Positions 35,265 through 48,328 are shown, counted from the stretch's first letter. The stretch is DNA of 64,000 nt from Voacanga thouarsii (GCA_026120185.1 JANUWF010002285.1:620001-684000); one strand, 5' to 3'. Notes: generated by a model not told the origin, from the sequence alone. Translations and numbers: made by a program.

Positions 35265-37089
35265 TATGTGTGGTCTACAGACATTGTTTTGGCATGAAAA
35301 ACTGTTTTCGTATTTATCTTTGTTTGCTGTGAAAATCGTTTTCACTCAAGTCGAAATTGTTTTGATCTTTATGAGTTGGGTCCGTACCACAATATGATTG
35401 TGTTATAGTCACAGAGTATTTCGAAAAGATGCTTTCTTTGGTGCTGAAAATTTCTGTAGGAAAAACATTTTCTTGCAACATGGATGTTGCCCTCCGTTTC
35501 ATCTTAATTTTTCATTTGGATTTTGTTTAAACTAACAAATTAGTTGTTGTTTATAGCTTCAAAATAGAAAATACAACTGCGAATTGTTCTCACTGAAAAT
35601 TTGCAGAAGAAGAAAGCACCAGACAATTGTTTCTGGAATTTTTTGAAAATCGCCGCCATTGTTGCAGAACACAGGCGGCACCGACAACGGCCTCCAAGCC
35701 GGTGCCGGTTCCATTCTGTTCGCAATGTCCGAAAATCATTTTTTGAAGATAAAATTTTTGGAAACCAGAACAGAGCCGGCGCCGGCTCCGGCTTCCAAAC
35801 TGGCGCCAGTTCTGCTCTGTTTGCAACCTCTAGTATTTTTTTTAAAAAAATTTCCGGAACAAAATTTTGAAAGGGAAAAACCTCATTTGATGGGAGATGG
35901 GACCCAAAAGCATTTTCTCAAAATTAGTTTTGAAACAATCAATTTTGTTCTTCAAAATAATGATTTTGAAAATCTAAAATTGATGTATTTTCTAAAATGG
36001 TTATTTTAGAATTTGTTTTATTTTTCCAAATATTTTTCCAAAATAGTGATTTTGGAATAATAAAAGTATATTTTTATTTTGTTTAAGCATAGTCAATGGC
36101 ATGGTGGATGGTTATGGACTTAAACCAATTATATCTGTTCATGCATTTTACAGTTTTGGTTTTTATGAAATAGGGCCTGCGTGTCCTGCCTTCTCTAGAA
36201 TTCTTGTGTAATTTTCTTCTTATCTAACTCCCCTCGAATGTAACTCGAGGTTTTCTCTCTTTAGGAAATTATGTAATTTGTTTACATATGTTAGATAGGA
36301 GTAGAATTATTTTATTCTAGAGATGGCAACCAAAACAAGGCGAGGAGGTAAGACCTTCTACTTAAATCATGCATGAACACAAAGAGTTAACTATATTAAT
36401 TTCTTTTATGGCTCAAAGAAATTAATTTAGGGTAAAGTCCATAACCATACCACGTAATCGCTTTATTACCATGATTATCAATTATGTGATTATTGATTAT
36501 TATGCATGTCATTCAACGAAATCACTAAAAGGAACAAATCCCTTAATTAATATTAAACCTAATTCATTTCGTTAATATAGTAAGAACGAGAGTCCTTTTT
36601 CAAGACCAGGTTGTTGGGCAAACCCAAGCCTACTTGACATTGGGCATGTTCAAGCTATGGAATTAAATTCCTTTGGAATTATATTCCTGATTAATGGGTC
36701 GGGTTTAACTAAATTCTTTATCCCGGTTGGGCAAACTCAAGCATAAAGAAATTTAGAGGAAAAGTTGGGGTAGCCCAAAAGACTTTAAGATTAAAAGCTA
36801 TTAATCACCAAATGATCCAGTAGTTGCATACGATGTAATTGGTATTGGATACCTACCAGTAAACTCAAGGGTAGCTTGTTAGGCAAACCCAAAGTTATTC
36901 TTGAGGAATTTGGATATCGGTCCACTAGGAAAGCTTCCAACGGGCTTTCCCGAATCAGTAGTGGGGGCTATTGGTTTGAGTTAAATAGTGGAGTAAAAAT
37001 GCATTTAATTAAAGTCCTAATTATCTACATATCATGTGCATATACAAGTAGCTAATGCTCTCTATCTTTACATTTAGGTCACTTGCATC
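35265..37089 (+). other. 5' leader of copia D
   Basis: Untranslated region before gag. It includes two GC-rich units at 35660-35825 with the perfect 16-bp palindrome GAGCCGGCGCCGGCTC at 35773-35788. The short ORFs over it (35540-36009, both strands) show no domain. A repeated phrase around 36600-36950 (GGGCAAACCCAAGC type) gives weak internal repeats. Confidence 0.7.
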
Positions 37090-38140
37090 ATGTCAACGAA
37101 CTTGAACTTACGAAGCATTTTGGAAACCACCAAGTTAACCGAATCAAACTATCTCGACTGGTATAGAAATTTGAGAATCGTTCTCAAATCGAAAAAGTTG
37201 CTCTATGTGCTAGATGCTCCTATTCCACCACCACCAGCCCAAGATGCTCATGCTGATAAGCATGCTGTCCACAAGAGGCATAAAGAGGATAGTGATATAG
37301 CATCATGTATTATGCTGGCATCCATGACTCCTGAGTTGCAAAAACAGCACAAGCATATGAATGCTCAATCGATCATTTTACATCTTCGAGAGCTGTTTGA
37401 TGCCCAAGCCAGAACTGAGAGATATGAGATCTCGAAACAACTATTTCGTTGTAAAATGGCAGAGGGTTCTTCTATGGCCACTCATGGGCTGAAGATGTTG
37501 GGCTTGATTGAGAAGTTTGGATCTCTTGGGTTTACAATGGACCATGACTTAAGTGTTGACTTAATTCTACAGTCATTGCCTAATAGTTTTTTACAATTTG
37601 TGATTAACTATCAGATGAACAAGATTGAGTCCACCATTCCTGAGTTGATCAATCTTCTCAAAACTATGGAATCCTCCATGAAGAGGGATTCCAATGTAGT
37701 TTTAATGGTAGAATCTTCCTCTTCTAAGAAGAAAGTCCAAAAGAAGAAGAAGAAGGCTCCCATGAAGCCCAAAGGTGGTGTGAACAAGAAGGACGCAACT
37801 ACCAAGGGCCCATGCCATCATTATGGGAAGATGGGCCACTAGAGGCGCAATTGCAAAGCCTACTTGGAGACCATCAAAGAGAAGAAGCAGAAGGAGATGC
37901 TTACAAGCACTTCTACTTCTTCTCAAGGTATGTTTATGATTGAGATAAATATTGCCTTTAGAAATGAGATATGGGTATTAGATACTGGATGTGGATCTCA
38001 TTTGTGCAATAATTTGTAAGGACTAAAGAGCAGTAGAAGGCTAGAAAAAGGCGATGTGGACCTACATACTGCAAATGGGGCAAAGGTTGCTGCACTTACT
38101 GTGGGGACATACGAGCTAAACCTGCCTTCGTGATTAATTC
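37090..38140 (+). pseudogene. copia D gag and protease
   Basis: Gag begins at the ATG at 37090 (MSTNLNLRSILETTKL) and shows the copia gag signature: NYLDWYRNLRIVL, MLASMTPELQ, LILQSLPNSFLQFVINYQMN, then a Lys-rich stretch. The zinc knuckle is damaged twice: its second Cys is Tyr (CHHYGKMGH) and the following Trp codon is a TAG at 37840-37842. Past the stop, protease is readable with WVLDTGCGSHLC, the active-site DTG intact. A further stop follows after CNNL and the frame is lost near 38130-38150. The leader upstream carries no other in-frame ATG that would extend gag convincingly. Confidence 0.92.
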
Positions 38141-38150
38141 TAAAACTGGA

Positions 38151-39543
38151 AAACTGTTATTATGTACCAGTTTTAATGAAAAATATTATCTCAGTTGTGT
38201 GTTTAGACTTATGTGGATTTCATTTAATATTTAAGAATAAATGTTGTTCTTTTTCATTGAATGATATTCATTATGGTTCAGCAACTTTGGTTAATGGTTT
38301 ATATGTTCTACACTTGGACAATCCAATTCTCAATATAAACAAAAAGAAACCTAAAATAGATAACTCTAACACCTCTTACTTATGGCATTGTCGTTTGGGC
38401 CATGTAAACGAAAATCGTATTTCTAAGTTATACAAGTTTGGTGACTTAGGGTCATTTGATTATGAATTATATGGCACATGTGAGTCTTGTTTACTAGGCA
38501 AAATGACTAAAACTCCTTTTCCAGGAAAAGGAGAACGGACCAAAGAGTTATTAAAACTCATACATTATGATGTATGTGGCACAATGTTAATACAAGCAAG
38601 AGGAGTTTATAACTATTTCGTAACATTTATCGATGATTTCTCACAATATGGGTATTTGTATTTAATGAAATACAAATCTGAGGCCTTTGAAAGGTTCAAA
38701 GACTTCAAGAATGAAATAGAGAAACAACTTGGCAAAAGTATTAAGACTCTAAGATCTGATCGATGAGGAGAATATTTGAGTCAAGAGTTTCTGAGTTATC
38801 TTAGAGATAATGGGATATTATCTCAATGGACTCCACCACATACACCTCAACATAACGGTGTATCTGAGAGAAGGAATCGAACCCTTCTAGACATGGTACG
38901 GACCATGACGGCTTCTGCAGACCTACCAAAATCGTTTTGGGGGCATGCACTAGAAACTTCTGTTTATATACTGAACAGAGTTCCGACAAAATCTGTTGAT
39001 ATTACTCCATTTGAGATGTTCTTTGGTAAAAGACCAAAGTTATCTCACTTGCGAGTATGGAGTTGTCCTGCTTTTGTTAAAAGGCCACAGTCAGATAAAC
39101 TTGATAGTAAGACTGACAACTGTTTATTTGTGGGATATCCAAAAGAATCTTTTGGATATTACTTCTATCAATCCTCCAAAAACAAATTGTTTGTTTTGAA
39201 GCATGCCGTCTTCTTAGAGAAGGAGCACATGCTCAAAGGGAACAATGGGAGTAAGATTGAACTTAGTGAAGTTCATGAAGATCAAACAAACAAGGATCAA
39301 TCGTCTAACCCCACATCTATTGAGAGAATAGATGAACCTTCTAATACACAAGAACCTCGTAGATCTAGTACGATATGTATGGCACCTGAGAGATATGGAT
39401 TTCTCATTAGTGACCATAATAACATATTGCTCATAAATGAAGATGAGCCTACTACCTACAAGGATGTTTTGAATAGTTCAAAATCTGACAAATGGCTTAA
39501 GGCCATGAAGTCAGAGATGGATTCCATGTACGATAACCAAGTA
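38151..39543 (+). pseudogene. copia D integrase
   Basis: This reads from the CYYVPVLMKNIISV segment at the gag-integrase junction through the zinc-binding region (LWHCRLGHV, CESCLLGKM) and the catalytic core: HYDVCGTM with the first Asp, TLRSDR then a TGA at 38764-38766 where GGEY is expected, and NGVSERRNRT. The GYPKESFGYYFY module follows, then a less conserved linker (MAPERYGFLISD) leading into the first residues of reverse transcriptase (KAMKSEMDSMYDNQV). It ends at a TAG (39544-39546) in place of Trp. Otherwise the reading frame is well preserved, so the damage is mostly nonsense changes. Confidence 0.92.
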
Positions 39544-39546
39544 TAG

Positions 39547-40960
39547 ACTTTGGTTGATCCACCCAAAGGAATTAAACCTATTAGGTGCAAGTGGATTTTC
39601 AAGAAGAAAACGGACATGGATGGTAACTTAGTTACCTATAAAGCACGACTAGTGGCGAAGGGTTATCGTCAACAACATGGTATTGACTATGATGAAACCT
39701 TCTCGCCAGTAGCCATGTTGAAATCCATCAGGATACTCCTAGCCATTGCTGCTCATTATGATTATGAGATTTGGCAAATGGATGTGAAAACAGCTTTCCT
39801 AAATGGAAATCTAACTGAGGAATTGTATATAACATAACCTGAGGGTTTCACATCCAGTGATGGCACAAAGGTGTGTAAGCTGCAAAGGTCTATTTATGGA
39901 CTTAAGCAAGCTTCTCGGAGTTGGAATATCCATTTTGATGAAACAATCAAAGAGTTTGGTTTCATTCAAAATATGGATGAGACTTGTGTATATAAGAAAG
40001 TTAGTGGGAGTGCAATCGTTTTTTTACTGCTTTATATAGATGACATATTGCTAATAGGAAACGATATACCTGTCTTGCAAACGGTTATAATTTGGTTGTC
40101 CAAACAATTCTCCATGAAAGACCTTGGTGAAGCAACCTATATTCTTGGAATAAGGATCTATAGAGATAGATCCAAAAGGTTGCTTGGTTTTTCACAGTCT
40201 ACATACATAGATAAAGTGCTAAAGAGGTTTAGCATGGATCAATCTAAAAAGGGATTCTTGCCCATATCACATGGTGTAAGCCTTTCAAAGTCGATGTCTC
40301 CCAAGACACAAGTTGAAAGGGATCACATAAGTAAGATTCCATATACCTCGGCAGTTAGATCTACCATGTATGCTATGATATGTACTAGGCCCGATGTATC
40401 TTGTGCTCTCAGTTTGATGAGCAGACCCTAATCCGACCCTGGTGAGGGTCATTGGGTGGCTGTAAAGAACATCCTTAAGTATTTACGAAGGACTAAGGAT
40501 ATGTTCTTAGTATATGGAGAAGGTGATTTGAAAATAATCGGGTATGCTGATACCATTTTTCAATCTGACAAAGATGATTTCAAATCACAATCCGACTATG
40601 TGTTTACGTTGTGCGGAGGGGCAATAAGTTGGAAAAATTCCAAATAAGAGATAATTGCCGACTTTACGACAGAAGCTGAGTACATAGCTACTTCTGAAGC
40701 AGCTAAGGAGGCTGTTTGGATCAAAATTTTGTGACGAAATTGTGTGTGGTTCTTAGTGTTGTTTGTCCAATAACTTTGTATTGTGACAACAACGGAACCA
40801 TTGCATAAGCAAAGGAGTTGCGGTCTCACCAACGATCCAAACACATACTACGACGCTATCATCTTATCCAGGCAGATCATAGATAGGAATGATGTAAAGA
40901 TAGAGAGAGTTCCCACGGATGAGAACATAGCTGACCCGCTTACGAAAGCACTATCCTAAA
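39547..40960 (+). pseudogene. copia D reverse transcriptase and RNase H
   Basis: Reverse transcriptase copies the element RNA into DNA. Visible are CKWIFKKKTDMDG, KARLVAKGYRQQ, MDVKTAFLNGNL, a TAA at 39835-39837 in place of Gln before PEGF, QRSIYGLKQASRSWN, the catalytic LLYIDDILLIGND, FSMKDLGEATYILGI and CTRPDVSCALS. RNase H follows after another TAA (SRP-stop-SDPGEGHW): YLRRTKDMFLVYG, YADTIFQSDKDD, a stop after KNSK, TTEAEYIATSEAAKEAVW. A frameshift near 40730 precedes the final ADPLTKAL segment at about 40930-40958. The stops before PEGF and SDPGEGHW look like single C-to-T changes of Gln codons. Confidence 0.93.
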
Positions 40961-41020
40961 AGAAACATGATTGTCATGTTAAGTCATTCGGTATTAGATA
41001 CATGAATGATTGGCTCTAGT

Positions 41021-41033
41021 GCAAGTGGGAGTT
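41021..41033 (+). other. polypurine tract of copia D
   Basis: GCAAGTGGGAGTT directly before the 3' LTR, the usual plant copia polypurine tract. Confidence 0.88.
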
Positions 41034-42313
41034 TTTTAATGTTGTGCCCTAGAGGCAATCACTTGTACGTTGTATATGACACATTTTATTTTAATAAAAG
41101 GCATTATATATCTTACAGTTTCTTTTGTTTACTTTAAGTAATATAACTGTTCGATAAAGTCCCTAGTACAACACTGTGTTAAGGAAATTATGATAGAAAT
41201 CATAATACGAGATTCCTACTACACTGGATGGTGTTAGTACTTAAATAGTCCCTAATCATAGTATTAATGAGACAGGACATCATTAATACGTTAAGACTAG
41301 CATGTGTTAAACTTTTTGATTTGATCAGGCGGTGGTACTCATAACCGTGCATATTGAGATACTCAAAGTTAACACATGAATGCTTGTTAATGGAACAAGT
41401 TCATTGGATGACCTAGCTTTGAGATAATCATATGGATAACTATTTAGTGCCAGTGATATAATCTCAATATAGCAAATGTGCAAGTATCCTTAGACTTCAG
41501 ATCTCCAAGGTACTTTGTTTGTTGAGCTTTGTACTTTGATTCCAATCTTCGGAGCTCGATCGAGGGCCGTCTATGGGATGGATATTGGGTACAATTTGAG
41601 GTAAACGAAAGTAGTTGAGAGGGTCAATAAAGGATTCACCACTCCTAATAGTAGGGGCGAATATCTCACGGCCACTTGTAGGAATTACTACTCGAAAATC
41701 CTTGGCCAAGGCGATTGTGTATTGGAAACAGTTCCAATTGATCTACATCTAGAGTAGTGGGTTCCTGGTACAAGTACTATTGTATTCAGGCCAGAATTAA
41801 TTCTGGAGGGAGTTGGCACTAATTCCGTACTCCAAACCGAATGAGATATTGTATGGTGAAAGGAGTTAATTGCACTGAAGTTTGTTATTGAAAGGTTCAT
41901 CTCAAGCCACTTGACTTTCTGGACTCTTGGGTGGTCATGATGTGTTGTTAGATACCGCTCATGATCTGCGAATATGGGTTTATTAATTGATGAATTAATA
42001 AACCAATCCTGATTAGAATTGATAGGATTAATTCTAATTAATTATGGATTATTAATCTCAAAGACGTTTGGATTAATTCATGTTCTCTACCAATTGACTG
42101 GGAAACCTAATAGGTCACACACAATAGAGGATTATATACTCAAGATGTTATTTGATAACATTGTGGGGTTAATTGAGAGAAAGAGAAGTTGTTGTGGATA
42201 AATTATAATCAGTTATAATTTGTGGTCTAAGTTGTAATTGTGAGAACTTGAAATTTCCAATTTCAATTAGGGAATTCTAATAGGATTAGAATTCTCAGTT
42301 TTAGCAGGGTTTT

Positions 42314-42360
<47 letters not shown>

Positions 42361-42798
42361 ATAATCGAAAACCCTAGCTGATGTTGAGTCACACGAAATC
42401 CAGCCAAAAATAGCTGAACAACATACGATTCTTTCTCCTTTGTTCTCTCTTTCTCGGTTTTCTTCTTGAAAGAAAAACCCTAGCCACCATTAATTTTTGC
42501 TAGCACAAAAATTTTGGTGCTTGAGTATACCTCTGTGTGGATTACTATTAGAGATAATCACACACTGTGATTATAGCGGTTTGACGTTCAACTCACGTGG
42601 AGGTTGATCACGAGGATTGCTGGATCGCGCCTCAACTTAAAGAATAAAATTTTGTTCTTCGCACGATCACCCAAAGGTAAAAAGTTGTTACCTTTATGAT
42701 CTTTATGTCTTATTTTCCACACATAGACGGGTCCTAGGAGGGTATCTCGTTTTATTTTTCGTTGCGCCGTATGGGATACGAGCCTAAGATACCCAACA
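41034..42798 (+). repeat. 3' LTR of copia D
   Basis: About 1.77 kb. Its first bases read TTTTAATG, where the 5' copy has TGTTAGTG. It contains an AT microsatellite at about 42317-42357 that is absent from the 5' LTR, and it ends ACCCAACA at 42798, followed by CAACT. Confidence 0.93.
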
Positions 42799-42850
42799 CA
42801 ACTATCCAAAAAATTCCTTCACCATTGCACTCCATATTTCGGCCACCCTA

Positions 42851-42919
<69 letters not shown>

Positions 42920-45195
42920 CGAATGGTTACTCCAACCATGTCCATTTTTCTTCTTCCTCTTTGGACGGATCAAGCCTTCCAAGCGTGAGGATCCTCTTGA
43001 AACATCTTCAAGGTAGTCATCATTCAAGTAAGCCTCTTCAATTTTCTCTTTAAATTCTAGATTCATGTCTCTTGAATGTAGTTGGATGAGGATGGAATAT
43101 ACTTGGAGATTGAGTATGTGTTTATGCGATGGAGTTAGGATTGATGCATGTGGATGATTTGTCTTGGTTGGATTTTATGATGTTTTAGGGTTTGTTGCAT
43201 GCCCTCATGTCATGAGTAGTATGAATGATTAAGCATGATAAATATTATGTCACCTTTGGTGGATAGGATTTTATGTTCTTGTATCCTTGTTGAAGCCATG
43301 AAAATGATTATGTTTAGTGGAGTTTGGATCATGGGTTGGTAGTTATGGATCTATGCTTTTATTCATGATTTAGATGGTTTGTTGATTGGTGTAGAGTGTA
43401 TGTTCATGGTTAGCAATAGGAACTATGATCATGACCTTGATGTTCCTAATCTATTTAAGTGAGCCAATTTTATTTCATTAATAAAAATTAATACTATATT
43501 TTCTTCTGTTGATTTCAAAAACCCTAGGAAAATGTGGATTTGGATTGTTATATGAAATAATGATATTTTAACCAAATAAATGATATCTTTTATTAAAATT
43601 AAAATATAAAAATATTATATATATATATATATAAAATAATATCATTAAATAAAGCCTTTTATATAAATAATCATAATAGGCAAAATATTAATCTTATAAG
43701 TCATATATTCATAAATACTATTAAAATTTATTTATTATCTTTTAGTCAAGACATATTAAAATCTACTTATTATTAATTTTATTTACCAATTATTTTCTAA
43801 CCATTAGTTATTATAAATCATTATTTTAAATAATATCATCTAAGACCTATGACCCTTCATCAAATAAACCCTAATTTATTTATAGCACGATTTAAACCTA
43901 CAACTTATTAGTAGCCAATTCGCAAACCCTAGTTATTTTAATATCAAGCTAGATTTATTTTATAAACCCTTTATTTATTATCTAGCCTTAAAGTTTGGGA
44001 CACTAGGGTCATGTTTGTAGTAAGTTGAGTTAGGATTATTTATGAAAGTAAATTTTGGCTTGAGTTTAATTATGACTTATGTTTACCCCAGGCGGTGTTA
44101 GGTTAGCTTTTAGAGATCTTTATTTTATCTCACGCAAAGGATCAGGTAGGCTCTTGCATAAAACTTGTTTGTTGAAAAAGGTTATTATGGCAAGCTAAAC
44201 ACGAAGGTTGTGAACACTGATTTGGTAAAGGTAATTAGGGACTATTTCCTTTCTTGTTTCAATCAAACTAATCATTTGAAAAACAACATGCAGTTTTATT
44301 CAAACACTAAACTGTTTCTAAAACTAATTTTGACAAGGACTTTCGAAACCCTTGATTGCCATTTTCAAGTAAAGTTATGTTTTATCAATTTTATCCCAAG
44401 TGAAATAATCTACGTTGAGTACTCAATAAGGGTAGGCTAGTAGTACTAGTTTTGAAGAGCAAGAGTGAGTCTTCTAGTAGGAGGCCACCTCAAGAAAATG
44501 AACTCAACTTAGAGAAACGTCAGTACTACTTAGTCATACCGGTCTGAGCTAGTAGATTTCAGTCATGTGGACTGTGTGTTGCCAAAGTGGACAACCGATC
44601 TTGTTTGGGTGTAGAGAATGAGGAGTATCTTACCCGGTAGGCCGATCACCTACCTTTTGTCAGTCTGCACAAAATGTGGCATTCTGATCGTTGTATGGTT
44701 ATGAGACTCAACAAGTGGTAACCCATGGCCACCCTTTTGAGTGGTTGATTTTATTGTACATGTATGGTTGGAAAAGCTAAAACGCCACTCTTGATTTTTA
44801 ACATTGTATATTTCTTGCCAATACTTTTTCTTATGAAGTTCTTACATCTTACATTCATGAACTGTTTTCACTGGACACTAAAAGCACATACGGACTTACT
44901 GAGATTTTTATCTCATCACCCTTTTTACCATGATTTCAAGTCGATCCTGCTATGGGGATGAGTAGCTAGTTGTTGCCTGTTTGGAAGATATTCTGTTATC
45001 TATTTTATGTAATACTTTGGGAGTTGAGAGTGAACAATTTTTATTTCAGATTTGTCTTGAATTTTTGGATTGTAATAAGTTTAATTTTAAAGTATTGTTT
45101 TATTTTTATTTGTGTAACCTAGTTATAAAGACCGCTTGTCCTTTGGACGGGGCGACATCCCCGGCCATGTTGGGCCTAGGTAGTGGGATGTTACA
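42799..45195 (+). repeat. LTR B of the G1 family, right piece
   Basis: It resumes the sequence broken at 33549, runs through a CT microsatellite (42854-42916), and ends GATGTTACA at 45195, the family's LTR end. No primer-binding site follows, so it is a solo LTR or a 3' LTR. The block 44405-44745 is strongly conserved with LTR A and G1. The ORFs inside (44165-44440, 44764-45202) are not conserved as proteins. Confidence 0.87.
42854..42916 (+). repeat. (CT)n microsatellite inside LTR B
   Basis: An uninterrupted CT run of about 31 units, at the same LTR position as the runs in LTR A and G1. Confidence 0.97.
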
Positions 45196-45763
45196 CAAGT
45201 GACTATTGTGCTAGCTGCTTCTCGAACTGTGCTTCAATGTGCAAGCTACTTCTTGGGCAGTTACTGTCTCTTGCTATGTTAGTTTTAGCAGCCAGCTTTT
45301 CCTACGATAGTTTTTCCAACATTCTCACACTTCGAGTCTTTCTCTTTGACATATTCACCTATATAATATGTGAAGAGAAACAAGAAATTAGTATCATAAC
45401 ATTAAGGAGGTGTTCAAAATAGAGGCTAAGATCAGTAAACAAAACTAAATGATGTTCGGGGAATGCAGAAAAATAATAAGAAAGTTGAGAATTCACATTA
45501 CAAAAGTGACAATGTAAGATAGTGAACATTTATAATATATCTTCACATAGTGAACATTACAAAAGTGACAATTTATGACCATACATAGTGAACATTCAAA
45601 TGTGTTCAGAAAGACAAAACACAACTAAAAATAAAGTAAAACTAATGGGTAGTCCAGTCACAACTAAAACTATTGGCCCTATTCTTCATAACCAGCACTT
45701 TCTATTTCTATATCATTCTTCATGTGAAGTAATTTCATCAAATGCCATTGCTTCTGAGCTTTG
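45196..45763 (-). other. CACTA region downstream of TNP2
   Basis: AT-rich. The minus strand at about 45360-45200 reads MSKRKTRSVRMLEKL, a stop, then EKLAAKTNIARDSN, and is preceded by a TATATAG acceptor-like sequence. It could be the remains of a later exon or of the second CACTA gene. A 25-30 bp phrase (GTGAACATTACAAAAGTGACAAT type) is repeated near 45490-45570. No gene is called. Confidence 0.4.
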
Positions 45764-48328
45764 TCAAACCCAAATGTTATCATCTTCCTGAATTGCAACA
45801 TTGTCATCAAGGTATTGTGAGAAACAAGGCTCAGCTTCAGACATATGCAAATTCGTATCAAATTTATCTTTTGGAGTCATTTTCATCACAACTGCCCAAT
45901 CTGGTTCAATAGGGTCTGGCACATAGAACACATGTTCTACTTGAAATGCTAGTATGAAAGGTTCATTTGCTAGGAGGTTGTCCTTGTACATCAAATGATT
46001 GAAGTTCACCGAAGTAAATTTAACCATGTCCTCCTTTACTCCTCGGTGATTTTCAACCCAATCACACCTAAAAAGGATGAACTTAAATTGGCTATTATAA
46101 ATCAACTCAATAATGTTTGTCAAAATCCCATAATAAGTTACATCCCTAATAATTGGATTCCTATCTTTTTTGCTAGAAAAACTAAGTGTTGCACCATTGA
46201 CCATAACACCACTATTTTAAGTAGTGCTATAAATCTCAGAATTTTTTGTCCGAAAACGATATCCATTGACAATATATGACTTAAAGTGTCTCCCATGAAG
46301 ATTTGGACCATCAGCTAATACATTTATTTCTTCATCAAACATGGCATTATATTTCCTCCTCTGATCTTGAACCTGTATATACCATATGAATAAGTTAAAA
46401 TATAATATAATTTAGAATATATTAATATTATTTTCAATTTCCAACTAAGTTTTTGACTTACATAGGTTTTGAACCATCCATGAAATTGTTCACTGTGAAG
46501 GTTCTAGATATAACGATCACTGGCACGTGGCATCGCACTTTTGAGTTGTGAGATATGTATGCTGTCAAATAATGGTGATAATGTTAGATTTCAAATGCCA
46601 ATTAGTGCCTCAAGCCTTATACTTAAATACACTTCCATTTACTCCATAAATAACTTTACAACGGGTGTATTCACGAGGATATATCTATGGGCTTGTTCCC
46701 ATGTTATTCTATCAAATCTTACATGCTTGCCCATTCCTACAACGTGACCAATATTATCTGAATTGCCACATTTCCCTGAACAATTATTTGTTTTGTCTTC
46801 CATATCATTCAAGTATCTGGAACAAAAATTCATGCACTCTTACATCATGTACCCATTTGTAATTGATGCTTCTGGATGAGCAAGATTACGCACATACCTC
46901 TTTAATATAAGTAAATACCTACATGTAGTTGTGACAAATGAGGCTACTAATCATAAATCTAAAATTAATGACAACATTGAAGGTAATCCAATTCAAACCT
47001 CTCAATAGGGTACATCCATCTATATTGAACAGGACCAACCAACATTGCTTCCTCAGCTAAATGTATAGGCAAATGTTCCATGACAAAGAAAAAGGATGGA
47101 GGGAATATTTTCTCAAGATGACAAAGAGTGAGAGCAATTCTATCTTGAATATATTCCAGATCCTTCATGTGATTATTCTTGGAGCACAACTATCTAAAGA
47201 AGTTGCTCAACTCTATTAAAGGCATTGCAACATTTTTTAGGAAAACTCTACGAATAGCAAGGGGAAGAAATTACTGCATAAGGATGTGACAATCATGGCT
47301 TTTCATCCCGGATATACTTCTTTGTTTCAAATTAACACACTTAGAAATGTTAGCTGCACAGCCATCTGGAACCTTTACTCCCTTTAACACCTTACAGAAT
47401 ACCTATTTTTCCTCCTTGCTTAAGGTGTAACACGCAAGCAGTATAGATATTCTACCATTCTCAGTTTGAGTATGCATTGATGTTTGGATTTTCATTATCT
47501 CTAAGTTACGCTTAGAATTTAAAGTGTCCTTAGTTTTTCCTTAAACAATGAATATTATGCCCTTAATATTATCATAAAAATTCTTCTCAATATGCATCAC
47601 GTCAAGATTATAAGGACATATATTATCCTTCCAATAAGGCAACTCCCAAAAGATGCTTTTTTTCTTCCACTTGCAATCTCTAGTTGCTACAACTTCACCT
47701 CTTTTCTGTTTTCTCAAATCATCCATCTTGTATTCTATAAGAACACTTCAGAGTTGTTGCACAGTTCTAGAACTAGAGATTCAATCTGGTTTTAAATCAT
47801 ACTCTCTTGTGCCATCAAAAGATACCTTGTCCATAAGAAATCTATGATTTGTAGGTAAAAACCAACAATGACCAATGTAGCAAAACTTTCTAGAATGCCT
47901 CAATCAAAGGGATCGTGTTTTATGTCGACAAACAGGACAAGTAAATTCTCCCTTAGTACTCCAACCAGATAACATTGCATACGCTGGAAAGTCATTGATT
48001 GTCCATAACAAAGCTGCACATAATTAGAACATGCTATTAGTTGAAGTATCATAGGTTTCTACTCCATTGTTCCATAAATCTTGAAGTTCCTCAATAAGTG
48101 GCTGCAAATAAATGTCAATCTTTTGTCCAGGACCATTAGAACCATCTATGAGTATGGAAAGAATGAAGAAAGATTGATTCATGCACAATTCTTGTGGCAA
48201 ATTATATGGGATAAGAACAACAGGCCATGTGCTATGAGCAATAGGCAATGATTTAAAAGGATTAAAGCCATCTTATGTGAGCCCAAGTCTTATATTGTGA
48301 CTATCAGATACAAATGATGAATTCTGAT
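45764..48328 (-). pseudogene. CACTA TNP2 transposase, C-terminal two thirds
   Basis: This is the transposase of a CACTA element, which binds the ends and excises the transposon. From 48328 downward the minus strand reads GFNPFKSLPIAHSTWPVVLI, MNQSFFILSILIDGSNGPGQ, DIYLQPLIEELQDLW and VCRHKTRSL of the transposase-21 domain. Next come WELPYWKDN and NLDVMHIEKNFYDNI (47726-47541), a DUF4218-like part (CHLEKIFPPSFFFVMEHLPI, GPVQYRWMYPIERFE; 47189-46965, then SRYLNDMEDKTN at 46833), and a DUF4216-like part (YYGILTNIIEL, FKFILFRCDWV, VFYVPDPIEPDW; 46140-45880). The VMHIEKN and PVQYRWMYP motifs are diagnostic of this family. Many stops and frameshifts make it inactive. The gene continues at 57535. 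Confidence 0.9.

Larger units (their letters stand above)
33550..42798 (+). mobile_element. copia D, near full-length LTR retrotransposon
   Basis: A 9.25-kb plus-strand Ty1/copia element flanked by CAACT (33545-33549 and 42799-42803). Order: 5' LTR, primer site, leader, gag, protease, integrase, reverse transcriptase, RNase H, polypurine tract, 3' LTR. The LTR start (TGTTGTGCCCTAGAGGCAAT in the 3' copy) resembles, from memory, that of the BARE/Angela group of plant copia elements. At least six stops and several frameshifts make it inactive. Confidence 0.95.

Noticed and set aside
42848..43066. 72-codon ORF ending in a long Arg-Glu repeat
   Set aside because: Translation of the microsatellite in LTR B on the other strand.
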